Assembly (NCBI GenBank): GCA_934169725.1
Contig: CAKPOF010000004.1
Span: 75,920 to 139,919, forward strand
Reading direction: 5' to 3'
Length of the DNA: 64,000 bases
DNA from: an uncultured Clostridia bacterium
Lineage (GTDB): Bacteria > Bacillota > Clostridia > TANB77 > CAG-508
Shown here: positions 1-8,824 of the stretch, in pieces
Layout: every line of letters begins with the position of its first letter
How positions within the stretch are numbered: position 1 is the first letter of the stretch
The notes under the pieces: model-generated
Told to the model about the DNA's origin: nothing
What the model saw: the letters and a program-made list of their open reading frames with translations, nothing else
Databases searched by the model: none
Translations under genes and position numbers: made by a program

Positions 1-67
1 TTTAAAAAATTAAATAAAAAAGATAAGGAGAGTATATTACATTTTATTGATTATTTTCTATCAAAAT

Positions 68-106
68 AACCCCTATAAATAATGCATGTGCAATATTTAT
101 AGGGGT
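68..106 (+). terminator. Hairpin with short T-run
   Basis: A perfect stem of about 13 bp (AACCCCTATAAAT at 68-80 against its complement at 94-106) is followed by TTTTA. It probably ends transcription entering from the left edge of the window. I see no gene in bases 1-67. Confidence 0.6.
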
Positions 107-140
107 TTTATGAAAAAATAAAAGGATAAAAATACAAAAA

Positions 141-173
141 AATAAGATTCAAGCTATTAGCTTGAATCTTATT
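141..173 (-). terminator. Intrinsic terminator of the small minus-strand gene
   Basis: A perfect 15-bp stem (AATAAGATTCAAGCT at 141-155 and its complement at 159-173) has a 3-nt loop. Read on the minus strand it is followed by a run of T. It lies just past the stop of the 209-553 gene. Confidence 0.8.
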
Positions 174-208
174 TAACTTTAAAAGTTTAGGAAACTACAA
201 CTTAGTAT

Positions 209-553
209 TTAAATTAATAATTCTTCAGTTAATTCAGTTTTTGGAATAACTGAAAAAGCATAACCTTTACGTAAGTCAACAATTGGTGATAAAAGATGTC
301 CATTTCCTAATTCGATAAGTTTAAGAAGTGGGTCTTTGCGTTCGGCATGATTAGCCCAATAAACCGTTTTTTCACCTAATTGCTGATGACCCCAAGTTAC
401 TTTTTGAGGATCTGAAACAACCAATTTCTCTCCATTTAAAAGATGAAAAATCCGGATAAGTGGATGTTTTTTATCTTCTGGAGAAAAATAGATCTCAGCG
501 ATGTTAATGTCTTCAAGTTTCAAGTTGTCTGTTTTCTTTTTAAAAGTTGTCAT
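209..553 (-). CDS. Hypothetical protein with atypical codon use
   Basis: I do not recognise this 114-residue protein. The start is placed at the ATG reading MTTFKKKTDN because AAGGAGA lies just upstream; a longer in-frame extension to 649 runs through the promoter and is rejected. It has no signal peptide or membrane segment and is predicted to be cytosolic. Its three arginines use CGG, CGC and CGT, whereas neighbouring genes use AGA almost only, and C- or G-ending codons are commoner than in the surroundings. Together with its own consensus promoter and terminator, this suggests a self-contained gene acquired from another low-GC Firmicute. Function is unknown; the transfer is inference. Confidence 0.7.
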   Translation of the reverse strand: MTTFKKKTDNLKLEDINIAEIYFSPEDKKHPLIRIFHLLNGEKLVVSDPQKVTWGHQQLGEKTVYWANHAERKDPLLKLIELGNGHLLSPIVDLRKGYAFSVIPKTELTEELLI

Positions 554-620
554 CAAAAAGTCTCCTTTTTTGTGTGATAGGATTAAAAAGATAATCCTAA
601 TATTAATAGTAACATAAAAC

Positions 621-649
621 AGTATAACATAATTGTCGAAATTTGTCAA
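621..649 (-). promoter_or_regulatory. Consensus sigma-A promoter for the 209-553 gene
   Basis: On the minus strand TTGACA (644-649) is separated by exactly 17 bp from TATACT (621-626), an almost perfect vegetative promoter. It overlaps an inverted repeat that could be an operator. Confidence 0.75.
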
Positions 650-658
650 AAATTTCGA
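636..658. repeat. Inverted repeat over the -35 box (possible operator)
   Basis: TCGAAATTT (636-644) and AAATTTCGA (650-658) form a perfect 9-bp inverted repeat with a 5-bp spacer. It covers the -35 box of the minus-strand promoter. A repressor site is inferred from position alone. Confidence 0.5.
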
Positions 659-677
659 AAAACATCAAAATATTTAC

Positions 678-706
678 TTGATTTTTATGTTAGTATATAG
701 TAAAAT
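678..706 (+). promoter_or_regulatory. Promoter of pcrA
   Basis: TTGATT (678-683), a 17-bp spacer and TAAAAT (701-706) lie 55 bp upstream of the pcrA start. Confidence 0.6.
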
Positions 707-761
707 GCAAACAGAAATTTGAAAAATTAATATAAAAATAAACTGAAAGGGAAAATAAAAA

Positions 762-3089
762 ATGCAGGAAATTTTAAAAGGTTTAAATGATAAACAATAT
801 GAAGCTGTAGTAAATACAGAAGGTCCATGCTTAATAATTGCAGGAGCTGGTAGTGGAAAAACAAAAGTACTAACACATAAAATAGCCTATTTAATAGGAG
901 AAAAAAATGCAAAACCATGGGATATATTGGCAATAACATTTACAAATAAAGCAGCAAATGAAATGAAACAAAGAATTTCAGACTTAATAGGTGATGCAGC
1001 TAAAGATATTTGGATGGGAACATTTCACTCTATATGTGTGAGAATTTTAAGAAGATTCATAGATAGAATTGGTTTTGAAAGTTCATTTATTATATTTGAT
1101 ACATCAGACCAAAAAACATTAGTAAAAAGTTGTATGAAAGATTTAGCAATTGATGATAAATTATTTACAGATAGAAGTATTTTATCAGAAATTAGCAATG
1201 CAAAAAATGAGATGTTAGAACCGGCACAATATACAGCTAGAGCTAGTGGAGATTTTAGAAAAGAAAAAATAGCAATAGTATATGAATTATACCAAAAGAG
1301 ATTAAGAGAAAATAATGCAATAGATTTTGATGACATAATAAATTATACAATTAAAATTTTGATGGAAAATCCAGATATTTTAGAATATTATTCAAATAAA
1401 TTTAAATATGTATTAGTTGATGAGTACCAAGATACAAACAAAGCACAGTTTACATTAGTTACATTGTTTGCATCTAAAAATGGAAATATTACAGTTGTAG
1501 GAGATAATGACCAGGGAATATATAGTTTTAGAGGGGCTGATATTTCAAACATATTAAATTTCGAAAGAGATTTTCCGGGAACAAGAATAATAAAATTAGA
1601 GCAAAATTATAGATGTACAGGAAATATTTTGAAAGCAGCAAATTGTGTAATAAAAAATAATGAAGTAAAATATAAAAAAGAATTATGGACAGAAAATGAA
1701 GAAGGAAATTTACCTAAAGTATATCAAGCTGATAATGAATATGATGAAGGTACATATATAGCAATGCAAATAGAACATTTAAAAAGGGAAGAATACTATA
1801 AATATTCAGATTTTGCAGTTTTGTATAGAATGAATACACAATCAAGAGCAATAGAAGATATATTAAGAAGAGAAAATATTCCATATAAAATTGTTGGTGG
1901 TTTAAAATTCTATGAAAGAAAAGAAATAAAAGATATTATTGCATATTTAAGGCTTATTCAAAATAGTTCAGATAATTTAAGTTTAAAAAGAATAATAAAT
2001 GAGCCTAAGAGAGGTATAGGAAAAACTAGTTTAGAAAAGGTTGAAAATTTAGCAGAAGAAAATGAAATTTCAATGTATGAAGTAATAAAAAATGCAGAAC
2101 AATATGGATTAAATAGAGTTTATTTAAATTCTAGAGAGTTTGTAAATGTAATAGAGGAATTAAAAACTAAAAAAGATAAATTAGTTATTTCAGAATTAAT
2201 AAAAGAAACATTGAAAAAGACAGGGTATACTAAAGCTTTGGAAAATGAAAATACTATAGAAGCAGAAAACAGAATAGAAAACTTAGAAGAATTTTTAACA
2301 GTAGCTATTGAGTTTGAAGAACAATATGCTGAAAATTCATTAAGTCAATTCTTAGAAGGAATTACATTATCATCAGATTTAGATAATATAGAGGAAACAG
2401 AAGATTCAGTTACACTTATGACATTACATAGTGCAAAAGGACTTGAATTTCCAGTAGTATTTTTAGTTGGAATGGAAGAAGGAATTTTTCCGGGATATAA
2501 ATCAATATCAGAACCTCAAGAATTGGAAGAAGAAAGAAGATTATGTTATGTAGGAATAACAAGAGCTAAAGAACAATTATATTTAACATGTAGTAAGCAA
2601 AGGACAATATTTGGCTCAACAAGCTATAATCAAGTATCAAGATTTTTAAAAGAAATACCAGAAGATTTATTAGAAGGGTACAAAGAAGCATTTGGAGAAG
2701 AAGATAATAATAAAAATCAAATGTTTAAAGATTCTGCTTATACATGGTCATATGGAAGTAAAAATAATAGTAATATAAAAACATATAAAATAAATGAAAA
2801 AGAACCAATTGGTGCAACAACTGCTAATAAAAAAATTAATGAATCTGGATTTATGTTTAGAACTGCAGAAAGTTTCTTAAATAATTTAGGTAAAACAGCA
2901 AATAAAAATGCAGAGGTGGATTTATCTAAATATGAAGAAGGTGTTAAAGTATACCATAAAAAGTTTGGAGAAGGTGTAATAAATAAAGTTGAACCAGAAG
3001 GAGAAGATTTAAAAGTAGACATAAATTTTGAAAAAGCAGGTCATAAAAGATTAATGGCGAAATTTGCAAAATTAGAAATTTTGGATTAA
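762..3089 (+). CDS. pcrA: ATP-dependent DNA helicase PcrA/UvrD
   Basis: Superfamily 1A 3'-5' DNA helicase of 775 residues, the usual PcrA length, acting in repair and in clearing RecA or replication conflicts. Visible motifs are Walker A AGAGSGKT (residues 27-34), motif Ia ITFTNKAA, Walker B DEYQDTN (from residue 220), GDNDQGIYSFRGAD, the QNYR motif and the C-terminal VTLMTLHSAKGLEFP and GITRAK blocks. The last ~70 residues (DLSKYEEGVKVYHKKFGEGV) match the C-terminal Tudor-like segment that in PcrA contacts RNA polymerase. A weak GAAAGGG ribosome site precedes the ATG. It has its own promoter and terminator, so it is probably monocistronic. ligA, its frequent neighbour in other genomes, is absent here. 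Confidence 0.95.
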   Translation: MQEILKGLNDKQYEAVVNTEGPCLIIAGAGSGKTKVLTHKIAYLIGEKNAKPWDILAITFTNKAANEMKQRISDLIGDAAKDIWMGTFHSICVRILRRFIDRIGFESSFIIFDTSDQKTLVKSCMKDLAIDDKLFTDRSILSEISNAKNEMLEPAQYTARASGDFRKEKIAIVYELYQKRLRENNAIDFDDIINYTIKILMENPDILEYYSNKFKYVLVDEYQDTNKAQFTLVTLFASKNGNITVVGDNDQGIYSFRGADISNILNFERDFPGTRIIKLEQNYRCTGNILKAANCVIKNNEVKYKKELWTENEEGNLPKVYQADNEYDEGTYIAMQIEHLKREEYYKYSDFAVLYRMNTQSRAIEDILRRENIPYKIVGGLKFYERKEIKDIIAYLRLIQNSSDNLSLKRIINEPKRGIGKTSLEKVENLAEENEISMYEVIKNAEQYGLNRVYLNSREFVNVIEELKTKKDKLVISELIKETLKKTGYTKALENENTIEAENRIENLEEFLTVAIEFEEQYAENSLSQFLEGITLSSDLDNIEETEDSVTLMTLHSAKGLEFPVVFLVGMEEGIFPGYKSISEPQELEEERRLCYVGITRAKEQLYLTCSKQRTIFGSTSYNQVSRFLKEIPEDLLEGYKEAFGEEDNNKNQMFKDSAYTWSYGSKNNSNIKTYKINEKEPIGATTANKKINESGFMFRTAESFLNNLGKTANKNAEVDLSKYEEGVKVYHKKFGEGVINKVEPEGEDLKVDINFEKAGHKRLMAKFAKLEILD

Positions 3090-3185
3090 AACATAGTTTA
3101 TTTAATAATGAAAATATTTGCGCTCATGTTCATTCTTTTGATTGCCATGCGATATTTAAAAAAATATATTGTTAAATATTTAACT

Positions 3186-3231
3186 AAAAAGGAACAAATT
3201 AAAATAATTCATTTTTAATTTGTTCCTTTTT
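3186..3231 (+). terminator. Terminator downstream of pcrA
   Basis: A 19-bp stem (arms 3186-3204 and 3213-3231, containing GGAACAAATT) with a short loop and a T-rich 3' arm. A second inverted repeat (TATATACTA at 3232-3240 with TAGTATATA at 3258-3266) follows immediately. The rest of 3090-3382 shows no gene. Confidence 0.75.
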
Positions 3232-3382
3232 TATATACTAAGAAATTTCTCATTTTCTAGTATATAAAAATGCTATAATCGCTATTGCTTTTGAGATTTT
3301 TTCCTTTTTATAATTAAACATGAATAAAAAAAGAAAAAATGTTAATACTACAACAAGATAATTTAAGAAAGGGATGATAAAA

Positions 3383-3571
3383 ATGGCAGATTTAAATCAA
3401 ATTGAATTACAACATTTAAGACATTTAATAGGAGCACATGAAACAGCATATCAAAAATTAAATACATTTTCATCACAAGCTGTGGATCCACAAATAAAGC
3501 AAGTTTTTGCTAAATCAGCGCAAGATGCTTTAAATACAAAGCAGAAATTAATGACATTTTTAAATAATTAA
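3383..3571 (+). CDS. Small spore-coat-associated-type protein
   Basis: A 62-residue helical protein (MADLNQIELQHLRHLIGAHE...) of a type I associate with clostridial genes sitting next to Coat-F genes. It has no signal peptide or membrane segment. The start at 3383 is chosen because GAAAGGG lies 9 nt upstream; the in-frame ATG at 3374 abuts that ribosome site. It is followed after 10 bp by a Coat-F gene with a strong AGGAGG site, so the two are probably cotranscribed in sporulation. The role is inferred from neighbourhood and recall of the family. Confidence 0.65.
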   Translation: MADLNQIELQHLRHLIGAHETAYQKLNTFSSQAVDPQIKQVFAKSAQDALNTKQKLMTFLNN

Positions 3572-3581
3572 GGAGGTTTAT

Positions 3582-3824
3582 ATGGACGAAAAAACAATGG
3601 TAAATGATATTTTAGCAGGAGTTAAATCAGATTTAACAGCATATCAAACAGCGATATCAGAAGCTGAAAATATGCAATTAAGACAAACTTTTCAACAAAT
3701 AAGAAATAATGATGAAAGTTTTCAATATGAATTATTTAAAATAGCACAATCAAAAGGATACTATGTACCAGCTCAAAAAGCAACTACAACAGAAGTAAAT
3801 ACTGTAAAAACAGAATTACAATAA
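3582..3824 (+). CDS. Coat-F family spore coat protein
   Basis: An 80-residue protein resembling the Coat F domain (CotF-like, a DUF892-like helical hairpin). It shows the DILAGVKSDLTAYQTAISEAEN block, then LRQTFQQIRNNDESFQYELFKIAQSKGYYVPA, where the helical pair ends in the usual aromatic/proline 'GYY-PA' tail. Such proteins are located in the spore coat, though their biochemical role is generally unknown. AGGAGG precedes the ATG at good spacing. It is about the length of the domain alone and is paired with the 62-residue gene upstream. Confidence 0.75.
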   Translation: MDEKTMVNDILAGVKSDLTAYQTAISEAENMQLRQTFQQIRNNDESFQYELFKIAQSKGYYVPAQKATTTEVNTVKTELQ

Positions 3825-3897
3825 TTCAGAAAAGAAAAACAGAGAAAAAATGAAAAAAATAAAGTATTTATAAAAAAATGAAAAAAAACTTACGGAA

Positions 3898-3931
3898 ATT
3901 AGACTTTTTGTATCATTGCAAAAAGTCTAAT
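3898..3931. terminator. 13-bp hairpin between Coat-F and M23 genes
   Basis: A perfect 13-bp stem (ATTAGACTTTTTG at 3898-3910, complement 3919-3931) with an 8-nt loop. No T-run follows directly on the plus strand, so termination of the Coat-F transcript is only probable. Confidence 0.5.
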
Positions 3932-3974
3932 ATTACAATATGATTACATTATCATATACAAAGGAGATAATGTA

Positions 3975-4985
3975 ATGTTAAAAAAAGCAATGTTTCATGC
4001 AAGGCGAGGAATAAAGCTTATAATTCTTTTTATGATTGCAATTTTTTTGATAATTGGAGCAGTTGCATTTTTGTACAAACCAACATATAGTGTATTTATT
4101 AATGGAAAACAGGTTGGATATACATCTAATAAATCAGGTTTACAACATAAAATTAATGAATATGTTAATCATGGAGATGGGAGCAATGAAAATATAGCAT
4201 TTGTACAAGTTAATCAATTACCAGAATATAAATTATGTTTATTAAAAAGGAATATAGTAACAAATGATGATGATATATACAAAAAAGTAGTAGAAAAGGG
4301 AGTACCATATTATAGGTATTATGCTATTTTGGAAAATCAAGAAGAAAAATATTATGTTTCATCATTTGAAGAAGCAGAAAATGCAATAAATACTTTAAAA
4401 GAAAAAAATAGTGATAATATAGATAAAATTTCAATATTGGAGAAGTATGAAACAGGAATAAAAGATATGGTATCAACAGAAGAAGTGGTATCTAAATTAT
4501 ACATAGAGAAAAAAACAGATATAAAAGTTGCACAAAATACAGAAAAAAAGGCTGCATCTGGATATGTAAATACAGCAACAACAACATCTAGTGGAAATAC
4601 TGCATTAGGAATTTCATTAGCTAAACCCGTATCAGGAACAATAACTTCTAGATTTGGTGTAAGCAGTAATATAAGAAGCTCAGCACATACTGGATTAGAT
4701 ATAGCTGCACCAACAGGTACAACTGTTACTGCAGCAGCATCAGGAACTGTTACTTTTGCTGGATGGAAAGGATCATATGGGAATATGATAGTTATAACAC
4801 ATGGAAATGGTGTGCAAACATATTATGGTCATTGTAGTAAATTGATAGCTTCAGTTGGTCAAGAAGTATCTCAAGGACAGGTAATAGCAGCAGTTGGTTC
4901 AACAGGGAATTCAACAGGACCACATTTGCATTTAGAAATTAGAGTAAATGGTGTGGCATATAATCCACAAAATTATTTATATTAA
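3975..4985 (+). CDS. Membrane-anchored M23 peptidase (LytM/SpoIIQ-like)
   Basis: A 336-residue protein with an N-terminal transmembrane anchor (about residues 14-35), an extracellular region of ~160 residues and a C-terminal LytM domain (about 215-336). Zinc/catalytic residues of the M23 family are all present: H238 and D242 in HTGLDIAAP, H286 in YYGHCSK, and H317/H319 in GPHLHLE. It should therefore be an active glycyl-glycine-type or peptidoglycan-crosslink endopeptidase acting on the wall. The intact residues argue against a catalytically dead SpoIIQ-type role, although some clostridial SpoIIQ proteins keep zinc. A strong AAGGAGATAATGTA site precedes the ATG. It is monocistronic between two hairpins. 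Confidence 0.85.
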   Translation: MLKKAMFHARRGIKLIILFMIAIFLIIGAVAFLYKPTYSVFINGKQVGYTSNKSGLQHKINEYVNHGDGSNENIAFVQVNQLPEYKLCLLKRNIVTNDDDIYKKVVEKGVPYYRYYAILENQEEKYYVSSFEEAENAINTLKEKNSDNIDKISILEKYETGIKDMVSTEEVVSKLYIEKKTDIKVAQNTEKKAASGYVNTATTTSSGNTALGISLAKPVSGTITSRFGVSSNIRSSAHTGLDIAAPTGTTVTAAASGTVTFAGWKGSYGNMIVITHGNGVQTYYGHCSKLIASVGQEVSQGQVIAAVGSTGNSTGPHLHLEIRVNGVAYNPQNYLY

Positions 4986-4989
4986 GATA

Positions 4990-5027
4990 AAACAATCCAC
5001 AGTTTTATAACAAACTGTGGATTGTTT
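4990..5027. terminator. Shared terminator between convergent genes
   Basis: A perfect 16-bp stem (arms 4990-5005 and 5012-5027, core AATCCACAG) lies between the convergent M23 and mecA genes. It overlaps almost to the mecA stop and probably serves both strands. Confidence 0.75.
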
Positions 5028-5029
5028 GG

Positions 5030-5662
5030 CTAAGAAACAAAAAATTTTATTCCTGTTTCAATAGCATTTTTCTTTATTAAAGTTTTACCATATTCAGTAA
5101 TCTTATTCTTAAAAGTATCAGAATGAGAAACTAGAGTTGCAAAATCAGATATTAAAGAATAAAAATTATTAATAGATGTATGGTTAGTCTTTATGCCAGA
5201 TAATATGATGTAATATGTATCATTATATATTGATAAAGATATATTTTTTGCTAACTTTTTTAGATTAATTTTTTCTACTGAATTTATACAAACACAAAAA
5301 TCACAAAATTCTTCAAAAGTAGAAAACTTATAAATAGAAGTAGAACTCTTTTTATTTAATTGTACAGACTTCTTTTTGGGAACTACCTTTTGTTTATGAG
5401 TTGTGTTTGGTTTTTTTTCAACATATTTAGTAATTGTAAAAACAAAAGAACCGTCAGAAGAAGAAAAAGCTTCTACAAGAAGTTTACATCCGTCAGTATT
5501 AAAACCAACTTCTTTTTCGGCACGTATAAGCATTTCTAAAAATAATTTTTGGGATTCAATTGGTTTTTCCATAATTGATTTGTAATCTACATTGTTTTGT
5601 TTTAAATCCTCTGAATTTATTATAACTCTAATTTTATTTTCAGTAAGTTTTTCAATTTTCAT
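5030..5662 (-). CDS. mecA: MecA-like adaptor protein for ClpC
   Basis: A 210-residue protein starting MKIEKLTENKIRVIIN, the characteristic N-terminal opening of MecA/YpbH adaptors, which deliver substrates (ComK in Bacillus) to the ClpC-ClpP protease. Order: N-terminal substrate-binding domain (1-90), a lysine/threonine-rich linker (about 105-130, KKPNTTHKQK...), then the C-terminal ClpC-binding domain (from YKFSTFEEFCDFC). The start at 5662 is supported by AAGGAGG; an in-frame extension of 34 residues upstream is AT-rich leader and is rejected. Which substrate it serves here is unknown. Confidence 0.8.
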   Translation of the reverse strand: MKIEKLTENKIRVIINSEDLKQNNVDYKSIMEKPIESQKLFLEMLIRAEKEVGFNTDGCKLLVEAFSSSDGSFVFTITKYVEKKPNTTHKQKVVPKKKSVQLNKKSSTSIYKFSTFEEFCDFCVCINSVEKINLKKLAKNISLSIYNDTYYIILSGIKTNHTSINNFYSLISDFATLVSHSDTFKNKITEYGKTLIKKNAIETGIKFFVS

Positions 5663-5713
5663 ATATAAGAAATCCTCCTTAAAATCTACTAAGTATATTA
5701 TACTACTAATAAT

Positions 5714-5742
5714 ATTATATTTAAATACATAATTTTTGGTAA
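5714..5742 (-). promoter_or_regulatory. Putative promoter of mecA
   Basis: On the minus strand TTACCA (5737-5742), a 17-bp spacer and TATAAT (5714-5719). The -10 is consensus and the -35 weak. Confidence 0.45.
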
Positions 5743-5801
5743 TAAATTTTAAAATATTAATCAATATAACACATAAATATCAAAAAAGTAAAGGTTTTTA
5801 C

Positions 5802-5830
5802 TTGAAAAAAATGTTAAATCAAGATATAAT
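5802..5830 (+). promoter_or_regulatory. Promoter of the cell-shape cluster
   Basis: TTGAAA (5802-5807), a 17-bp spacer and TATAAT (5825-5830), about 60 bp before the DUF4321 gene. With short gaps downstream, it could drive the whole 5.9-12.2 kb cluster. Confidence 0.7.
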
Positions 5831-5890
5831 AGCAATATGTGAAAAAATAAATAGCCGTAAGAGGTAAAGGCTAATATGGAGGTATAAAAA

Positions 5891-6148
5891 ATGGCAACTA
5901 AAGATAAAAATATATGGATATTATTAGTATTTATTTTATCAGGATTAGTAGTAGGAGGGTTACTAGGAGAAATTGCAGCAAAGGTTGACTGGCTATGGTG
6001 GCTTTCATATAGTCAAACATTTGGACTAGCTGATCCAATTATTTTGGACTTAAGTGTAGTAAAAATAACATTTGCATTAATGTTTAAAATAAGTGTTTCA
6101 AGTATAATAGGCTTACTATTAGCAGTATTTGTATATAAGAAAATATAA
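5891..6148 (+). CDS. DUF4321 membrane protein
   Basis: An 85-residue protein with two membrane segments (about 10-28 and 62-83) around a short loop with the WLWWLSYSQTFG stretch and LDLSVVKITFALMFK. This matches the DUF4321 family of Firmicutes, small membrane proteins commonly encoded just before radC-mreB. Function is unknown; conserved position suggests a link to cell-shape machinery. An ATGGAGG-type ribosome site precedes the ATG, and it is first in the putative operon. Confidence 0.75.
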   Translation: MATKDKNIWILLVFILSGLVVGGLLGEIAAKVDWLWWLSYSQTFGLADPIILDLSVVKITFALMFKISVSSIIGLLLAVFVYKKI

Positions 6149-6207
6149 TAAAAATAGGGGGCAAAATATAATAATTTAAGTCAATAAAAATAGAAAGGAT
6201 TGATATT

Positions 6208-6915
6208 TTGTCTATAAAAATAAAACAATTACCTGAAATAGAAAGACCATATGAAAAAATGGAACTTTATGGTGAGAAAGCATTATCAAATGCTGAATTA
6301 TTAGCAATAATTATAAAAACTGGAACAAAAGAAGAGTCATCTGTAATACTTGCTCAAAAAATACTTAATTTAAATCACAATCAAAATAACAGATTAGATT
6401 TTTTAAGAGAGCTTACAATAGATGAATTAATGAAAATAAAAGGAATAGGAAAGATAAAAGCAATACAGCTAAAAGCAGTATGTGAATTATCTAAAAGGAT
6501 GGTAACACCAGTAGATTATAGAAAAGTCAAGGTGAAGAAACCAGATGATATAGTAGAATTGCTAATGGAAGACTTAAGACAAGAAAAACAGGAAATAGTT
6601 AAATTAATAATTTTAAATACGAAAAATGAAATAACAAAAATGAAAAATATAGCTTTAGGAGGAACTAATTTTGTAAATATATCTATAAAAGATATATTGG
6701 CTGAACCAATAAAAATGCAAGCACCCAAAATAATATTGGTACATAATCATCCTAGTGGAGATTCAAAGCCAAGTAATGCTGATATAGATATAACAAAAAA
6801 AGTTTTTAATATTGCAAAAATGTTTGATATAGAATTATTAGATCATATTGTTCTTGGAAATATGAATTTTTCAAGTATAATTTCAGAAATAATAACTAAA
6901 GATGGAGAAATATAA
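6208..6915 (+). CDS. radC: RadC family (MPN/JAMM domain) protein
   Basis: A 235-residue RadC-like protein. It has an N-terminal helix-hairpin-helix region (IDELMKIKGIGKIKAIQLKAVCEL) and a C-terminal JAMM-type metal site with HNHPSGDSKPSNAD (H179, H181, S189, D192). The family was once called a DNA repair protein, but its role is not established. It starts at TTG, preceded by GAAAGGA; no nearby ATG fits better. Its place directly ahead of mreB is the classic Firmicute arrangement. Confidence 0.9.
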   Translation: MSIKIKQLPEIERPYEKMELYGEKALSNAELLAIIIKTGTKEESSVILAQKILNLNHNQNNRLDFLRELTIDELMKIKGIGKIKAIQLKAVCELSKRMVTPVDYRKVKVKKPDDIVELLMEDLRQEKQEIVKLIILNTKNEITKMKNIALGGTNFVNISIKDILAEPIKMQAPKIILVHNHPSGDSKPSNADIDITKKVFNIAKMFDIELLDHIVLGNMNFSSIISEIITKDGEI

Positions 6916-6940
6916 ATAAATTGAAAGGAATACATAAATT

Positions 6941-7972
6941 ATGAAATTTTTTACATTTGGATCAAAAGATATTGGTATAGATTTAGGAACAGCAAATATC
7001 TTAGTAACATTAAAAGGAAAAGGAATTATTTTAAAAGAACCATCAGTAGTAGCAATAGATAGAAAAACAGGAAATATATTAGCTACAGGAACAGAAGCAA
7101 AAGAAATGTTAGGGAGAACACCAGATCAAATAAAAGCAGTAAGACCATTAAAAGATGGAGTTATTGCAGATTTTACAGCAACACAGCTAATGTTAAAAAA
7201 TATAATAGGAAAAGTTGGAAGTAGATATAATATAGGAAGACCAAGAGTTGTAGTAGGTGTACCATCAGGAATAACAGAGGTAGAAGAAAGAGCAGTAGAA
7301 GAATCAGTTATTCAAGCAGGAGCAAAAGAAGTATATTTAATAGAAGAACCAATGGCTGCAGCAATAGGAGCTTCACTTGATGTTGGTGAACCAAGCGGAA
7401 ATATTATTGTAGATATAGGTGGAGGAACAACTGAGGTTGCAGTAATATCTCTTGGAGGAATAGTAGTCAGCCATTCTTTACGAGTAGCTGGTGATGAACT
7501 AGATGATGATATAGTAAATTTTGTAAAAAGAGAAGAAAATTTAGCTATAGGAGAGACAACGGGAGAACAAATAAAAATGCAAATAGGATGTGCAATGCCT
7601 TTAATGACAGAAATGACAATGGAAGTAAGAGGTAGAGATTTAACAGATGGATTACCAAGAAATGTGACAGTAACATCTACTCAAATAGAAGAAGCAATGA
7701 AAGAATCAATAGCAAAAATAGTAGAAATCGTAAAAGTAACATTGGAAAAAACACCACCAGAATTAGCATCTGATATTATGGAAAAAGGTATAGTGTTAGC
7801 AGGTGGAGGAGCACTTATAAAAAATCTAGATAAATTGTTAAGCATTGAAACTGGAATGCCTGTATATATAGCTGAAGAGCCATTAGATTGTGTTGTTAGA
7901 GGAACTGGTAAAACATTAGAAGATTTAGAAAGATTAAAAACAGTTTTAATTAATGCAAGAAGAAAAAAATAA
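6941..7972 (+). CDS. mreB: Rod-shape actin homologue MreB
   Basis: A 343-residue actin-fold ATPase that forms membrane-associated filaments guiding lateral wall synthesis. Visible features are the phosphate-1 loop GIDLGTANILV, the IVVDIGGGTTEVAVISLGGIV phosphate-2 region and the C-terminal GIVLAGGGALIKNLDKLL adenosine motif. Length and conservation are normal. It starts 25 bp after radC and is followed 17 bp later by mreC. Its rod-type sequence (rather than Mbl or MreBH) is presumed from the mreC/mreD neighbours. Confidence 0.96.
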   Translation: MKFFTFGSKDIGIDLGTANILVTLKGKGIILKEPSVVAIDRKTGNILATGTEAKEMLGRTPDQIKAVRPLKDGVIADFTATQLMLKNIIGKVGSRYNIGRPRVVVGVPSGITEVEERAVEESVIQAGAKEVYLIEEPMAAAIGASLDVGEPSGNIIVDIGGGTTEVAVISLGGIVVSHSLRVAGDELDDDIVNFVKREENLAIGETTGEQIKMQIGCAMPLMTEMTMEVRGRDLTDGLPRNVTVTSTQIEEAMKESIAKIVEIVKVTLEKTPPELASDIMEKGIVLAGGGALIKNLDKLLSIETGMPVYIAEEPLDCVVRGTGKTLEDLERLKTVLINARRKK

Positions 7973-7989
7973 AGAAGTAGGAGTAGAAA

Positions 7990-8805
7990 ATGTATAAAAA
8001 TAAAAGAGCTGAAATAGCGGGAATTGTTATAACTATACTTATTTTAATATTAATAGTGGTATTTTCAAATTCAGATAGTGAAATATCATTTTTTGAAAAT
8101 GCAGCAAGTAAATTAGTAATGCCGGTGCAAAATGGACTAACATATTTAAAAAATAAAGTTAGTGGAAATAGTACATTTTTTACAGATATAAGTAATTTGA
8201 AATCAGAAAATGAAGAATTAACAAAAAAGAATAGTGAATTAGAACAATCATTAAGAGAATTAGAAAATATAAAATCAGAAAATGAAACACTAAAAGAATA
8301 TTTAGGACTAACTGAAAAATATGGAGAATATAAAACAATTCCAGCATATATAATAAACAAAGATATTAGTAATTACTCTAAAACTGTTGTAATTAATGTT
8401 GGAAGTGATGATGGAATTAAAGAAAATATGACTGTAATTGCAGATCAAGGACTAGTTGGACATGTTATATCAGTAACAAAAAATACAGCAAAGGTAAGAA
8501 CAATTATTGATACATCAAGTTCTGTAAGTTGTTCATTAAGTACAACAGAAGAAAGTATTGTATGTAAAGGAACATTAGAAGAAGGTTCAGCACTAAAAGC
8601 AATGTATATACCAGATGAGGATGGAATTATTCAAGGTGATAGTGTAGAAACATCTGGATTAGGTGGAATATTTCCTAAAGGTGTACATGTTGGAAGCATA
8701 AAAAAAGTAGTAAATACAAAAAATGCAACAGATAGATATGCAATTGTTGAAACAGCTGTTAATTTTGATAAATTAGATACAGTATTAGTTATTACAAATC
8801 AATAA
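7990..8805 (+). CDS. mreC: Cell-shape protein MreC
   Basis: A 271-residue bitopic membrane protein: one N-terminal transmembrane helix (about 10-28), a coiled coil (about 65-100, ISNLKSENEELTKKNSELEQ), then the beta-rich MreC domain with VINVGSDDGIKENMTVI and GLVGHV. It scaffolds the elongasome outside the membrane, linking MreB/MreD with PBP2. GTAGGAG precedes the ATG. Normal length. Confidence 0.93.
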   Translation: MYKNKRAEIAGIVITILILILIVVFSNSDSEISFFENAASKLVMPVQNGLTYLKNKVSGNSTFFTDISNLKSENEELTKKNSELEQSLRELENIKSENETLKEYLGLTEKYGEYKTIPAYIINKDISNYSKTVVINVGSDDGIKENMTVIADQGLVGHVISVTKNTAKVRTIIDTSSSVSCSLSTTEESIVCKGTLEEGSALKAMYIPDEDGIIQGDSVETSGLGGIFPKGVHVGSIKKVVNTKNATDRYAIVETAVNFDKLDTVLVITNQ

Positions 8806-8824
8806 ATAAAGAGGTGAAAAATAA

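Noticed and set aside
3108..3170. Sequence TTTTGATTGCCATGCGATATTT after pcrA, loosely like the end of the three-copy structured repeat
   Set aside because: Only partial similarity by eye, no matching first half of the core and no convincing arms; at best a decayed relic.
5663..5764. N-terminal extension of MecA by 34 residues
   Set aside because: The extension runs through the promoter and ribosome site; the MKIEKL start fits the family and AAGGAGG.
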